NCBI GenBank assembly: GCA_937942435.1
Contig: CALDEM010000018.1
Location: 1-64,000 of the forward strand
Origin: an uncultured Saprospiraceae bacterium
GTDB lineage: Bacteria; Bacteroidota; Bacteroidia; Chitinophagales; Saprospiraceae
Length of the DNA: 64,000 bases
Reading direction: 5' to 3'
Of the stretch, positions 1 through 9,538 are shown one piece after another. Position numbers and translations under genes: made by a program. Each line of letters opens with the position of its first letter. Within the stretch, counting starts at the first letter, position 1. The notes under the pieces are model-generated. The model did no database searches. It was not told the origin of the DNA and saw nothing but the letters and a program-made list of their open reading frames with translations.

Positions 1-183
1 TTGGCCAAGGACTGCATCTATTACTATTTGATACAAGACTATCTTGAAGCTCATTAACTTTATAACACGTTTTATACCTGATACATCCTCGAAGATAATG
101 GAGCTAAAGCCGAATCGGAACTTACCCCTTTTGGAAATAGATCAAGGGATGGACCCGTCCACATCTACAAAAAATCATTAAGC
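1..183 (+). other. Possible remnant coding sequence upstream of the GH117 gene
   Basis: Reading frame 1 is open from the window edge to a TAA at 55-57, giving an 18-residue tail that could be the end of a gene cut by the window. After a second stop (TGA at 79-81) the same frame stays open from 82 into the GH117 gene, with protein-like composition (for example a DGPVHIYKK stretch at about 151-177). This could be a decayed gene or chance. No product is recognised. Confidence 0.25.
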
Positions 184-372
184 TTGAAAAAACTGCGTCC
201 TGCCGACAGACTGATCGGTGAGCTAATTTTAGAACTGTCTTATATCTACATCATGAACATATTTAAAGACCTATTAATTAAAATATTATCCTTTGGGAAG
301 CTTGTCCTGCCTCAGGTAATAGAATCAGCTGACTGGCTTATTAAAACCAATAACCCATCCTCCCATTGTAAG

Positions 373-1674
373 GTGAGGTATCCGAAGGTCGGAGGGGTTT
401 TCGTCCTCCTATTCTTCCTCTCCTTAGGATGCGTAAATCCAAATGAACCAAAACCAAACAGCCAAAATCCAACTGACGAAATCACCCAAACTACAACGAC
501 AGGTTACCCTTGGGATATACCTGCCACCAAGCCAGATAGACCACTGAGCGCTGGGATGGAACGGCTTTATGATAATTACCTTGCGCCAAGACCTGAAGAC
601 AATGAACTGTTCTCAAGTTTTAAATACACACGACTGAAGGGCTTCGATTACAATGAAGAGAATGGGACGATATCACGACGAGATCCTTCTAAAATACTCA
701 AAGAGAACGGCAAGTACTATGTGTGGTATACCAAACGTCATACAATTGTACCACCAGTTGGCTTTAGTCGTGCAGAGCAGTCAACAGATAAGATCCCTTC
801 TACAGATTGGGATCTTGCAGAGATCTGGTATGCCACAAGCTTGGATGGTTTAACTTGGGAAGAACAAGGTGTAGCAATAGAAAGACCAGACAAGCCGACA
901 GTAGGGTGGCGGTCAGTGACTACCACAGATATTCTAAAATGGAAAGATAAGTACTATCTCTATTATCAAGGCTTCTTGGAAGCAAGCGGTACGAAAGGAG
1001 ATCATTGTCCTGTTGCAGTATCTTATGCTGACGATATCGATGGGCCTTGGACGCCAGCTAATAAAATCATCATTCCAAATGGAGAAAAAGGAACATGGGA
1101 TCAGTTTTCTATCCACGATCCTTATCCATTGGTTTATAAAGATAAGATCTACGTCTATTTTAAAGCCGCCTATGGAGATCGTCCTGATTACCTTGTAGGC
1201 AACGGTCTAGCAATTGCAGATAACCCGTTGGGTCCATTTACAAAACACCCACTCAATCCTTTATTCAATTCTGGTCATGAGACTGCTTTGTTTCCATTTA
1301 AGGAAGGCATCGCATCTTTAACTATTAGAAATGGAAATGAAAGTAATACCATTCAATATGCACCTGACGGTGTCAACTTTGACATTGCGGCGGTAACTCA
1401 ACTCATGCCAACCGCAGCCGGTTCTTATATACCAGATGCATTTGATAGCAATGGTGATGGAAGAGGGATCACATGGGGACTGTGTCATTTTATAAATGCC
1501 TCAAAAGATCAAAAGACATATCATAGCCAGCTCGCAAGATTTGATTGTGATCTAAGCCTTGATGTCCATGATCCAGAAATGAAGAATACGCAAGTATGGT
1601 ATGACCATCAAGTCTACTTCAACCAAGCACTTAACGAAAAACAACGTGCAGAACGAGGTCTCCCAATCAGATAA
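373..1674 (+). CDS. GH117-like alpha-1,3-(3,6-anhydro-L-galactosidase), lipoprotein
   Basis: Predicted exo-acting glycoside hydrolase of family GH117, which removes terminal 3,6-anhydro-galactose from agar or carrageenan oligosaccharides. Motifs typical of this five-bladed propeller family are visible: SRRDPSK with the putative base Asp104, SIHDPYPL with Asp249, and GHET with His302-Glu303 as acid and metal/substrate residues (numbering from the chosen start). The frame is open from a TTG at 184 and has an ATG at 253, but those starts would place the lipobox LSLGC more than 60 residues in. The GTG at 373 gives a normal 20-residue lipoprotein signal peptide (lipid-bearing Cys20), so it is preferred. 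The protein is probably periplasmic or surface-anchored. No SusC/SusD or sulfatase genes are seen nearby, so this may be an orphan of a polysaccharide locus. The family call rests on motif memory. Confidence 0.8.
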   Translation: MRYPKVGGVFVLLFFLSLGCVNPNEPKPNSQNPTDEITQTTTTGYPWDIPATKPDRPLSAGMERLYDNYLAPRPEDNELFSSFKYTRLKGFDYNEENGTISRRDPSKILKENGKYYVWYTKRHTIVPPVGFSRAEQSTDKIPSTDWDLAEIWYATSLDGLTWEEQGVAIERPDKPTVGWRSVTTTDILKWKDKYYLYYQGFLEASGTKGDHCPVAVSYADDIDGPWTPANKIIIPNGEKGTWDQFSIHDPYPLVYKDKIYVYFKAAYGDRPDYLVGNGLAIADNPLGPFTKHPLNPLFNSGHETALFPFKEGIASLTIRNGNESNTIQYAPDGVNFDIAAVTQLMPTAAGSYIPDAFDSNGDGRGITWGLCHFINASKDQKTYHSQLARFDCDLSLDVHDPEMKNTQVWYDHQVYFNQALNEKQRAERGLPIR

Positions 1675-1731
1675 AAGAGCCCTAAGTACTAAGTCCATGC
1701 ACTGGTCTTGACACCTGAAATTGATACGTAA

Positions 1732-2058
1732 GCTTCATGTCAAACATCAAAGGAGTTGAGCAAGAGCACCTCCAATATAGGTGGGTTGCCTGGGACTATT
1801 GAGTCTGTTCGGTTAGAAGCAATCGATGATCCTCATTACTATCTATTTGTACCTTTAATCCCAAGAATAGTTTCTTCAAGTACTGGTGAATTAGTTGATC
1901 AGGATTCTATTCTAACAGAAGTAGCATAGGCCTATGCCGACTGGTGGAGTGCGGATCTGCTTTTCAAAGAGAAACTAGCTGTTTCTCCTTTGGAAACTAT
2001 AGATCTATGTTGGGGTGAGTACTATTACGTCTTTACGAATTACTCAGTTAAAAAGTAA
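1732..2058 (+). pseudogene. Broken reading frame with internal TAG, unknown product
   Basis: Frame 1 from 1732 to the TAA at 2056-2058 reads as about 108 protein-like residues, interrupted once by TAG at 1927-1929. The part before the stop contains DDPHYYLFVPLIPR; the part after it contains YADWWSADLLFKEKLAV and WGEYYYVF. No ATG opens the frame, so the 5' end is also missing. It looks like the C-terminal part of a decayed gene lying between GH117 and the epimerase-like gene. I do not recognise the family. Confidence 0.5.
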
Positions 2059-2106
2059 ACAGGATCACTTATTCTCATAACTTGTTGAAGTTAAAAAAGA
2101 GAAACT

Positions 2107-3279
2107 GTGCGTAAAAAAGAATCACGTAGACGATTTATAAAGTTTGGTGCTAAAATAGTTGTGGCTACACCACTCTTGGCTTATGGATTATCGAGCTGCA
2201 AAAATTCAAAAACTGTAGGTAACAAAATACAAGAGAGCACTTCCAGAGGACTGAAAATTCTAATCCTGGGTGGAAGTAGTTTTTTGGGTCCACATCAGAT
2301 TGCATATGCTCTTGGTAGAGGCCACGAGATTACAACATTCACAAGAGGCAAAACAAAGCCGACTATTCATCAAAAATTGTTTGAACAAGTAGAACAATTG
2401 ATAGGAGATCGTAATGATAACTTGACTGCATTAGAAAATAGAAAGTGGGACGCAGTCATAGACAACTCTGGACATAAAGTGGAGTGGACGCGGCAGACAG
2501 CTGAGTTGCTAAAGGATAATTGTGATCTCTATTTATATACTTCTTCAACAGGTGTTTTTTACCCTTACATCAATAGTGATTTTACAGAAGAGAGTGAGTT
2601 GGTGCTGGAGGTGCCAGCAGGTGTGGACGGAGAGATGAAGATGGAGTATGATTATGGGGTCATGAAAGCACTATCTGAGATTGAGACAATTAAAACATTT
2701 GGCGAAGACCGATCTATCATAGTGAGACCAACATATATGATTGGTCCCGCAGATAGAACAAATCGTTTTATTCATTGGCCTATTAGATTGAGTAAAGGAG
2801 GGGAGATATTAGTGCCTGGTAAGCCGGAAGACAAGATCCAGTACTTAGATGTTCGAGACGCCGCGGAGTGGATGATCAGATTAATAGAAGATAAAAAAGT
2901 AGGTACTTATAATGCGCCAGGGCCAAAAGAGGCGCAAGATATTTTTCAATTTGTAGAAGAGGCAAGTGGGTCATTTGATGTCTCGTCGTCTATTGTGAAA
3001 ATTGATGATTATGATTTTCTAAAAGACAATGGCATCTATTATCTAGTTCCTTGGATCATGCCAGAGGGAAATAATGTAGGCTCATCGCACATCAATAATA
3101 CAAAGGCTTTTGCCAATGGCTTGACATGTAGATCCTTGACCCATACAGTTAGGGATACTTACAACTGGTGGTACTCAGATGGGGTCAGTCAAGAACAAAG
3201 AGATAAGATCGAGAAAGATCCTAAAAATCTTTTGTTGACCGAGGCATCCATCATAGAGAAGTGGAAGAATAAAAGATAG
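2107..3279 (+). CDS. Tat-exported NAD-dependent epimerase/dehydratase-like lipoprotein
   Basis: A 390-residue Rossmann-fold protein of the extended/atypical SDR type. The N-terminus carries a twin-arginine motif (RRRFIK, residues 7-12), a hydrophobic stretch and a lipobox-like LSSC ending at Cys31, so it is probably exported folded and lipid-anchored. The nucleotide-binding loop GGSSFLG is at 55-61, followed by ALGRGHEITTFTRGK, which resembles CSP41-like SDRs. The start is a GTG at 2107 preceded by AAAAAAGAGAAA. The substrate cannot be told from sequence. It sits among other oxidoreductases next to GH117, so a role in handling released sugars is possible but only an inference. Confidence 0.8.
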   Translation: MRKKESRRRFIKFGAKIVVATPLLAYGLSSCKNSKTVGNKIQESTSRGLKILILGGSSFLGPHQIAYALGRGHEITTFTRGKTKPTIHQKLFEQVEQLIGDRNDNLTALENRKWDAVIDNSGHKVEWTRQTAELLKDNCDLYLYTSSTGVFYPYINSDFTEESELVLEVPAGVDGEMKMEYDYGVMKALSEIETIKTFGEDRSIIVRPTYMIGPADRTNRFIHWPIRLSKGGEILVPGKPEDKIQYLDVRDAAEWMIRLIEDKKVGTYNAPGPKEAQDIFQFVEEASGSFDVSSSIVKIDDYDFLKDNGIYYLVPWIMPEGNNVGSSHINNTKAFANGLTCRSLTHTVRDTYNWWYSDGVSQEQRDKIEKDPKNLLLTEASIIEKWKNKR

Positions 3280-3373
3280 ACAGCCAAGAGCAACGACAAT
3301 TAATTATAAATAACGAATCTCCTCATTCAAAGCAATTGTCTACTTTAGACTCAATAGAAAAGAACAAGTCGAT

Positions 3374-4228
3374 ATGAATCTTACTAATAAAGTTGTCGTC
3401 ATCAGTGGAGCTGGATCTGGGATCGGAAGAGCAACCTCACTTCTGTGTGCCAAGAAAGGTGCGAAGCTTGCCATCAGCGATGTAGATAATGATAGACTCC
3501 AAGAGACTGTCGATATGATAAAGAATCAAGGAGCGGAAGTGCATAACCAGATCTTGGATGTAAGTGATTGGGATGCTTGGCAGCGATATAGCGATGTCGT
3601 TATACAGCACTTCGGACAAGTGGATGTGGTGCTTAACAATGCTGGTGTAACGCTGGGTTCTTTTTCAATTGAAGAAGTGTCGATTGAGCAATTTAAGTGG
3701 GTGATGGACATCAACTTCTGGGGTATGGTGTATGGCACCAAGGCATTCTTAACTCATCTGAAAGGTAGACCTGAAGCCGCTGTTGCAAATATTTCTTCTA
3801 TCCTTGGTCTCGGTGCTATCTCAGATCAAGGACCTTACTGTGCTTCAAAATTTGGAATCAGAGGATTTACAGAATCATTGCGTATGGAAGCGATGATTGA
3901 CTTTCCACATGTCAATGTACTCAGTATTCATCCAGGTGGTATCCAAACTAACATTGCAAGAGATGCCAATTGGGGAGATAAAGAGATCAGTCAAGCCGAG
4001 CAAGATAAAATGGCAAAAGAATTTGAAAAAACCTTTATAAACACTGCTGACTATGCTGCAACTACAATAGTCGATGCACTCGAAAAAAAGAAACAAAGGT
4101 TGCTCATCGGCAATGATGCCAAAAGGATGTGGAGAGTGATCAATTGGTTTCCGGTTAGCTATACCAAGAAGCTATACAATAGCTTGATAAAGGATATCGA
4201 TGTTGAGAAGCTTCCCAAAAAGAGCTAA
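3374..4228 (+). CDS. SDR family NAD(P)-dependent oxidoreductase
   Basis: Classical short-chain dehydrogenase of 284 residues. The cofactor loop GAGSGIG is at 12-18, NNAG at 88-91, and the catalytic Ser (about 141), Tyr155 and Lys159 lie in ISSILG and YCASK. An acidic residue after beta-strand 2 (ISDVDND) favours NAD, although this is only indicative. The substrate is unknown. Its stop codon overlaps the stop of the convergent GMC oxidoreductase gene by 4 bases (CTAA gives TAA on one strand and TAG on the other). Confidence 0.9.
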   Translation: MNLTNKVVVISGAGSGIGRATSLLCAKKGAKLAISDVDNDRLQETVDMIKNQGAEVHNQILDVSDWDAWQRYSDVVIQHFGQVDVVLNNAGVTLGSFSIEEVSIEQFKWVMDINFWGMVYGTKAFLTHLKGRPEAAVANISSILGLGAISDQGPYCASKFGIRGFTESLRMEAMIDFPHVNVLSIHPGGIQTNIARDANWGDKEISQAEQDKMAKEFEKTFINTADYAATTIVDALEKKKQRLLIGNDAKRMWRVINWFPVSYTKKLYNSLIKDIDVEKLPKKS

Positions 4229-5838
4229 GCTAAGATCATATCTGCCCCTTTCTCAGCTATCATAAATATAGGGGCATTCGTATTGCCAGATACAATCTCC
4301 GGCATCACTGATCCATCTATAACACGTAGCCCTTCTATACCGTGTACTTTTAACGAAGCATCCACTACTGATGATTCGTCTGTGCCCATTTTGCAAGTCC
4401 CAACTGGATGGTAGATAGTTTCTGCTCTTCTTTTTATATAGCTTACGAGCTCATCATCAGAGATGCTTGGATCGATACCAGCCCATTCGCTCACATGCTT
4501 TTGTAGATGATCTTGAGACATTAGTTCTAAGGCTATTCTACCTCCTTTTATGAGCAGTTCTAGATCCTCAGGTGCACTTAAGAACTGAGGATCTATGTCT
4601 GGTGCTTGGAGTGGATCATTACTATTGATCTGAACGGTACCTCGACTTTTAGGCTTTAAAAGAGACGGGCATACCGTGAATCCATCTCTGTGTGTTGGTA
4701 CCGTAGCAAAGTCATATAAGTCTACATCAGTGCCATCATTTGCATGAAAGGGCGCAAAGTGAAACTGGCAGTTTACTCTATCATTATAATTGTCAACATT
4801 AAAGAACGAAACCGCCTCGAGAGGACTACAGGTTAGTGGGTTGTTCTTTTTGCTAATAAAGTACTTTACGCCATCTATGATCTGATTACTCAGTGTAGCA
4901 CTATGGTTAAAGCCGATTTTATCCTTCGTATAAGCACTTATAAAATAGAAAAGATGATCCTGTAGATTTTGTCCTACACCGTTGAGTTCTTTTATAAGTG
5001 TGAGGCCTTGTTTTTCAATTACATCTTTTGGTCCTATGCCAGATAGTTGTAAGATCTGCGGACTATGAAAGGTTCCTGCACTTAAGATAACCTCTTTAGT
5101 GCAAGAGATGTCTTGTGTCTTTCCTTTGTGGATGATCGTGACACCATGAGCTTTGTCATTCTTGACATTGATCTTAGAGACGTGACATTGTGTCTTGATC
5201 TTTAAGTTGGCTCTCTTCTTTGCAGGATTTAGAAAAGCCACTGCAGCACTCTGGCGCTTTCCATTCTTGATTGTAAATTGAAATTTTGATGTGGCATTCT
5301 GCGTCTTTCCATTATAATCAACATTGTCAGGAAGGCCTATGCTTCTAGCCGCATCTATAAACGCTTGCGCTAGTGGTGTTTCAAAGTATTGGGCATAACC
5401 CACACCAAGCTCACCAGTAGAACTATGATAGCCATCGTCTAGTTGATCTGTATTTGCATTGCCTTCTGATTTCTTAAAGTAGGGTAGTACACTTTTGGCA
5501 TCCCAGCCTTCGCAGCCCATCTTGCTCCATCGATCATAGTCATCATGATTACCTCTTACATATGCCATGGCATTAGTAGAACTGCATCCTCCTAATGTCT
5601 TGCCTCTGGGCAGGTAGAACTTTCTATCATCAACATGTGCTTGAGGAGTTGTCCAAAGCTTCCAGTCTATGGCAGATCTATGTATCTTACTATAAGCGCC
5701 GGGTATATGGATGTTGATATCCTTATCCTTGCCTCCTGCTTCTAATAATAAAACCTTGTATTCTCCTGATGCTGATAGACGATTAGCAAGAACACAGCCT
5801 GCGGATCCAGCACCAATGATGATGTAATCAAAAGTCAT
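4225..5838 (-). CDS. GMC family FAD-dependent oxidoreductase (choline dehydrogenase-like)
   Basis: A 537-residue flavoprotein of the glucose-methanol-choline family. The FAD dinucleotide loop GAGSAG lies at residues 9-14, the GMC signature [14 protein letters not shown] follows at about 85-98, and the C-terminus has HPVGTCKMG and [17 protein letters not shown] with the catalytic His and Asn. Length fits choline or long-chain alcohol dehydrogenases, and no betB or betI lies beside it, so BetA should not be assumed. No signal peptide. It lies 12 bases downstream of rfbD on the same strand and may be read through from the der-rfbC-rfbD run. Confidence 0.88.
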   Translation of the reverse strand: MTFDYIIIGAGSAGCVLANRLSASGEYKVLLLEAGGKDKDINIHIPGAYSKIHRSAIDWKLWTTPQAHVDDRKFYLPRGKTLGGCSSTNAMAYVRGNHDDYDRWSKMGCEGWDAKSVLPYFKKSEGNANTDQLDDGYHSSTGELGVGYAQYFETPLAQAFIDAARSIGLPDNVDYNGKTQNATSKFQFTIKNGKRQSAAVAFLNPAKKRANLKIKTQCHVSKINVKNDKAHGVTIIHKGKTQDISCTKEVILSAGTFHSPQILQLSGIGPKDVIEKQGLTLIKELNGVGQNLQDHLFYFISAYTKDKIGFNHSATLSNQIIDGVKYFISKKNNPLTCSPLEAVSFFNVDNYNDRVNCQFHFAPFHANDGTDVDLYDFATVPTHRDGFTVCPSLLKPKSRGTVQINSNDPLQAPDIDPQFLSAPEDLELLIKGGRIALELMSQDHLQKHVSEWAGIDPSISDDELVSYIKRRAETIYHPVGTCKMGTDESSVVDASLKVHGIEGLRVIDGSVMPEIVSGNTNAPIFMIAEKGADMILA

Positions 5839-5850
5839 ATGAGTCCATAC

Positions 5851-6735
5851 TTATGTATGAACTAAAGATAAACAAGCAGACAGACTCTCTTGCCAATCTC
5901 TAAGTTTTATCTCGTAATTTTTAGTGATTTTGTCTTTGGACATGACACTCCACAATGGACGTGGTGCAGGTGCGTCATATGCTTCGGTCGTAGTATGGCC
6001 TACTTTACACTTGATGTTGGTTTGTTTAAATATCTCTTTGGCAAATGATGCCCAGTTAGTAACACCGTTATTACTGAAGTTGTAATGACTCTTCATCAAA
6101 GAAGGATCATCTTTTTTTATCATCTCATAGATGACTTGAGTAAGGTCTCTTGTGTAAGTTGGTGTGCCTACTTGATCACTTACTATACTTAGCTCCTCAC
6201 GTTCGGCCCCTAAGCGCAACATTGTTTTTACAAAGTTATGATTGAAAGAAGAGTAGAGCCAAGAAACCCTGATATTGATCCAATCTATATCACTTGCTTC
6301 CAGTACGAGCTCGCCTGCTCTCTTTGACTTTCCATAGACGCTCTTTGGCTCACAAGAGTCATCTTCATTGATGGGGCGATCGGATATAGTATCGTATACG
6401 TAGTCGGTAGAAAAGTGAATTAATTTACCTCCGTATATTTTTAAAGCACCGACGACGTGATTAACTGCAGTGCTATTAATCAAGAATGCCAGCTCTGATT
6501 CAGATTCTGCCTTGTCCACATTAGTATAGGCAGCACAGTTGACTACATATGCAGGGCTGAACTTTTTAATTGCATTATACACTTCTGCTTGATCTGATAT
6601 ATCAAGCGTATCACGAGATGAAAATATAAATTCAAATCTGTCTTGCTCTCTTGCAAAAGATCTTAGTTCTTTTCCAAGTTGACCATTGCCTCCTGTTACA
6701 AGGATGACTTTCTTTTCAGGAAAGTGAACTTCCAA
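5851..6735 (-). CDS. rfbD: dTDP-4-dehydrorhamnose reductase
   Basis: NADPH-dependent reductase making dTDP-L-rhamnose in the last step of the pathway. The Rossmann loop GGNGQLG follows ILVT near the N-terminus, and STDYVYD and SVYGKSKRAGE carry the SDR catalytic Ser/Thr and the Tyr-Lys pair. The frame extends upstream to 6801 (ATG at 6777), but that part overlaps the end of rfbC and does not resemble the family. A TTG at 6735, one base after the rfbC stop, puts the Rossmann strand at the usual place and is preferred. rfbA and rfbB are not in the window. Confidence 0.88.
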   Translation of the reverse strand: MEVHFPEKKVILVTGGNGQLGKELRSFAREQDRFEFIFSSRDTLDISDQAEVYNAIKKFSPAYVVNCAAYTNVDKAESESELAFLINSTAVNHVVGALKIYGGKLIHFSTDYVYDTISDRPINEDDSCEPKSVYGKSKRAGELVLEASDIDWINIRVSWLYSSFNHNFVKTMLRLGAEREELSIVSDQVGTPTYTRDLTQVIYEMIKKDDPSLMKSHYNFSNNGVTNWASFAKEIFKQTNIKCKVGHTTTEAYDAPAPRPLWSVMSKDKITKNYEIKLRDWQESLSACLSLVHT

Positions 6736-6736
6736 A

Positions 6737-7282
6737 TTAAAATGGTTTGTGCTTACCAAAAGAGGGTAGCAAGTCATCCTTTTCAGATACCTGAACTGCA
6801 CTCAGATCTATCGGCCAATCGATAGCCAATTTTTTATCATTGTATATGATACCTCCTTCTGATTCTTTGTCATAGAAGTTGTCACACTTATAGCCAAATA
6901 TGGCAGTCTCAGAAAGCACTACAAAGCCATGCGCAAATCCTCGTGGTATCAACAATTGTTTTTTGTTGGTATCATTGAGTATAACACCATACCACTCCCC
7001 ATATGTTTTAGAAGTCCTGCGCAGATCTATAGCCACGTCATATATTTCACCAGATATAGCTCTAACAAGTTTTGCTTGAGCATGTCTTCCGATTTGATAA
7101 TGCAGGCCTCTCAAGACGCCACGCGTGGATTGGGACTCGTTATCTTGTACCCAATCATAGATACGAAGCTCCTCTGGTAGTTTTTTGATATTATAACTTT
7201 CATAGAAGTATCCTCTGTCATCCCTGTGTACTATTGGCTGGATGGTGACAAGTCCTTTGATAGGAGTTTTTTCTATCTTCAT
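6737..7282 (-). CDS. rfbC: dTDP-4-dehydrorhamnose 3,5-epimerase
   Basis: Cupin-fold epimerase of 181 residues acting just before RfbD. The catalytic His61 lies in RGLHYQ, a basic substrate site follows in KLVRAISGEIYDVAIDLR, and the conserved Tyr131 is in FGYKCDN. The start ATG shares one base with the stop of der (TAATG at 7284-7280 read on the minus strand), which implies translational coupling. The sugar would go to cell-surface polysaccharide or O-antigen. Confidence 0.94.
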   Translation of the reverse strand: MKIEKTPIKGLVTIQPIVHRDDRGYFYESYNIKKLPEELRIYDWVQDNESQSTRGVLRGLHYQIGRHAQAKLVRAISGEIYDVAIDLRRTSKTYGEWYGVILNDTNKKQLLIPRGFAHGFVVLSETAIFGYKCDNFYDKESEGGIIYNDKKLAIDWPIDLSAVQVSEKDDLLPSFGKHKPF

Positions 7283-8589
7283 TACTTCTCCTTAAATATT
7301 ACGCTAATTGGAACGCCCGTAAAACCAAACCTTTCTCTAAGTTGATTTTCTAAATAGTTTTTATAATTTTCCTTTACGTGTTTTGGATAATTACAAAAGA
7401 ATGCAAACGCTGGATACTTGGTTGGCAATTGAGTGACATACTTGATGGAGATCATCTTTCCTCTGTGACTTGGTGGAGGATTTTTCTTCATCATTTCTTG
7501 AAGCGCCTCATTTAAAACGGACGTCTTGATGCGCTTCATCTTACTTTCATAGACTTCTTCGACTAACTCCACCGCTTTAAATATCCTTTGCTTATCCAAC
7601 GTAGAGATAAATAGAATAGGTACATCATTAAAAGGGCTGAGCTTTTCTTTGATCTTACGCTCGTAGTCTCTTGCTGTATTCGTTTCTTTTTCTATTAAGT
7701 CCCACTTGTTAACCAAGATGACGATGCCCCTTCTTCTTCTTTGTATGAGACTAAAGATAGCCATGTCTTGAGATTCTATGCCGTGCTCAGCATCGATCAT
7801 CATGATACAGATATCAGTTTCGTCTATAGACTTGATGGCTCTAATCACGGAGTAAAACTCAAGGTCTTCGTGGACCTTTTTCTTCTTTCTGATACCAGCA
7901 GTGTCTATTAAAATCAAGTCTTTACCAAACTTCGTGTACCTGCTGTGTATAGCATCTCTTGTGGTGCCTGCTATATCTGTGACTATGTTGCGATCCTCTC
8001 CCAAGAGGGCATTAACAAATGATGACTTGCCTACATTAGGTCGTCCTAGGATGGCAATCTTTGGGATATCCAGATCTTCTAGACTATCACTTTCAGGAGG
8101 AAGCAGATCGATCACGGCATCCAATACTTCTCCAGATCCTGAACCTGTCATACTGGATAAAAAGAATGTATCATCAAATCCTAATCCCCAAAACTCATTA
8201 GCCGCAAGTTGGCGCGTATGATTATCTACCTTATTCACACACAGGACTACTCGTTTTGGTGATTTGCGGAGCATACGTGCGACTGATTCGTCGAGATCAG
8301 TGATGCCTGTGGTTACATCAACCATAAATATGATGACATCGGCTTCATCAATTGCGATCTGCACTTGACTTCTGATCGCCGCTTCAAAGATATCATCGGA
8401 GTTGGTGACAAATCCACCCGTATCAACGACATTGACGCTACGCCCATTCCACTCTGTACGACCATAGATACGATCCCTCGTGACACCACTTTCATTGTTT
8501 ATGATGGCTTTACGTTCACCGATCAGACGATTGAAAAGTGTTGATTTTCCAACATTTGGGCGACCTACGATCGCTACTAGACTTGACAT
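7282..8589 (-). CDS. der: Ribosome biogenesis GTPase Der
   Basis: Double-GTPase of 435 residues needed for 50S subunit assembly. Two P-loops of the form GRPNVGKS are at 9-16 and 182-189. Each domain has its DTGG/DTAG switch II and NKxD motif (NKVD at 119-122 and NKWD later). A C-terminal KH-like domain ends in RERFGFTGVPISVIFKEK. It lies 12 bases downstream of era, and both GTPase genes appear to be in one transcript with rfbC and rfbD. Confidence 0.97.
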   Translation of the reverse strand: MSSLVAIVGRPNVGKSTLFNRLIGERKAIINNESGVTRDRIYGRTEWNGRSVNVVDTGGFVTNSDDIFEAAIRSQVQIAIDEADVIIFMVDVTTGITDLDESVARMLRKSPKRVVLCVNKVDNHTRQLAANEFWGLGFDDTFFLSSMTGSGSGEVLDAVIDLLPPESDSLEDLDIPKIAILGRPNVGKSSFVNALLGEDRNIVTDIAGTTRDAIHSRYTKFGKDLILIDTAGIRKKKKVHEDLEFYSVIRAIKSIDETDICIMMIDAEHGIESQDMAIFSLIQRRRRGIVILVNKWDLIEKETNTARDYERKIKEKLSPFNDVPILFISTLDKQRIFKAVELVEEVYESKMKRIKTSVLNEALQEMMKKNPPPSHRGKMISIKYVTQLPTKYPAFAFFCNYPKHVKENYKNYLENQLRERFGFTGVPISVIFKEK

Positions 8590-8601
8590 AGGAAGTTTAT
8601 A

Positions 8602-9498
8602 TTAATGCAAATATCCGTAAGATTTTAGAGTTCTATCGTCATCACGCCATTTCTCTTTGACCTTGACATAAAGCTCAAGATAGACCTTTCGCTCTAAGAA
8701 GGCTTCAATATCTATGCGTGCGGCTGTCCCTAGCTTCTTTATGGAGGATCCGCCTTTGCCAATGATTATACTCTTTTGGGTTTTTCTATTTACGATGATG
8801 TCTGCCGCTATACGGATCAATTTATCCTTACGTGTTTCATCCTCTTTAAAAGAATTGACGATCACTTCACAAGAGTAAGGGATCTCTTGAAAGAACTGCT
8901 CCAAGATCTTTTCTCTGACGATCTCACTTATAAAAAAGCGTTCTGACCTGTCGGTAAATTGATCCTTTGGGTAATAAGGTGGTCCTTCTGGGAGATAACT
9001 GATTATTTTATTTAATAGTTCTTGTACACCTATCTGCTCAAGGGCCGATATGGCTACTTGTTCAAAACCAGGTAGCTCAGACGTCCACCACTTTGACAAT
9101 GCTTCCATCTCCTTTTGAGAAGAAAGATCTATCTTATTTAGGATCAGCAACTTAGGACAAGTGATGCCTTTTAGTTTTTTGACGATGTCATCTGGGACGA
9201 TCGGCTCCGTGTTTACATCTACAATAAACATGAGTACATCAGCATCATCTAAAGCGCTATAGGCAAATGTGTTCATCGCCTTTTGCATCTTATAGTGAGG
9301 CGTATCTATAATGCCTGGCGTATCTGAAAATACAACTTGATATTCATCAGTATTGAGTATGGCCATGATCCTATGCCTCGTCGTCTGAGGCTTGTTAGTG
9401 ATGATGGATAACTTCTCACCGATGAGCGCATTGAGAAGTGTGGACTTGCCCACGTTGGGTTCGCCCATAATATTTACAAATCCAGATAAATGTCCCAA
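8602..9498 (-). CDS. era: GTPase Era
   Basis: Binds the 3' end of 16S rRNA and acts as a checkpoint in 30S maturation. The P-loop GEPNVGKS is at 12-19, DTPG at 59-62, NKID at 121-124, and the C-terminal KH domain carries IIGKGGSSIKKLG at about 245-257. Length (298) is normal for the family. It is probably the first or second gene of the minus-strand unit era-der-rfbC-rfbD; a short 40-base gap separates it from the upstream hypothetical gene. Confidence 0.97.
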   Translation of the reverse strand: MGHLSGFVNIMGEPNVGKSTLLNALIGEKLSIITNKPQTTRHRIMAILNTDEYQVVFSDTPGIIDTPHYKMQKAMNTFAYSALDDADVLMFIVDVNTEPIVPDDIVKKLKGITCPKLLILNKIDLSSQKEMEALSKWWTSELPGFEQVAISALEQIGVQELLNKIISYLPEGPPYYPKDQFTDRSERFFISEIVREKILEQFFQEIPYSCEVIVNSFKEDETRKDKLIRIAADIIVNRKTQKSIIIGKGGSSIKKLGTAARIDIEAFLERKVYLELYVKVKEKWRDDDRTLKSYGYLH

Positions 9499-9538
9499 GT
9501 GTATTTTCTAATTATAAAAATTAAAAGATGTCTCTATT

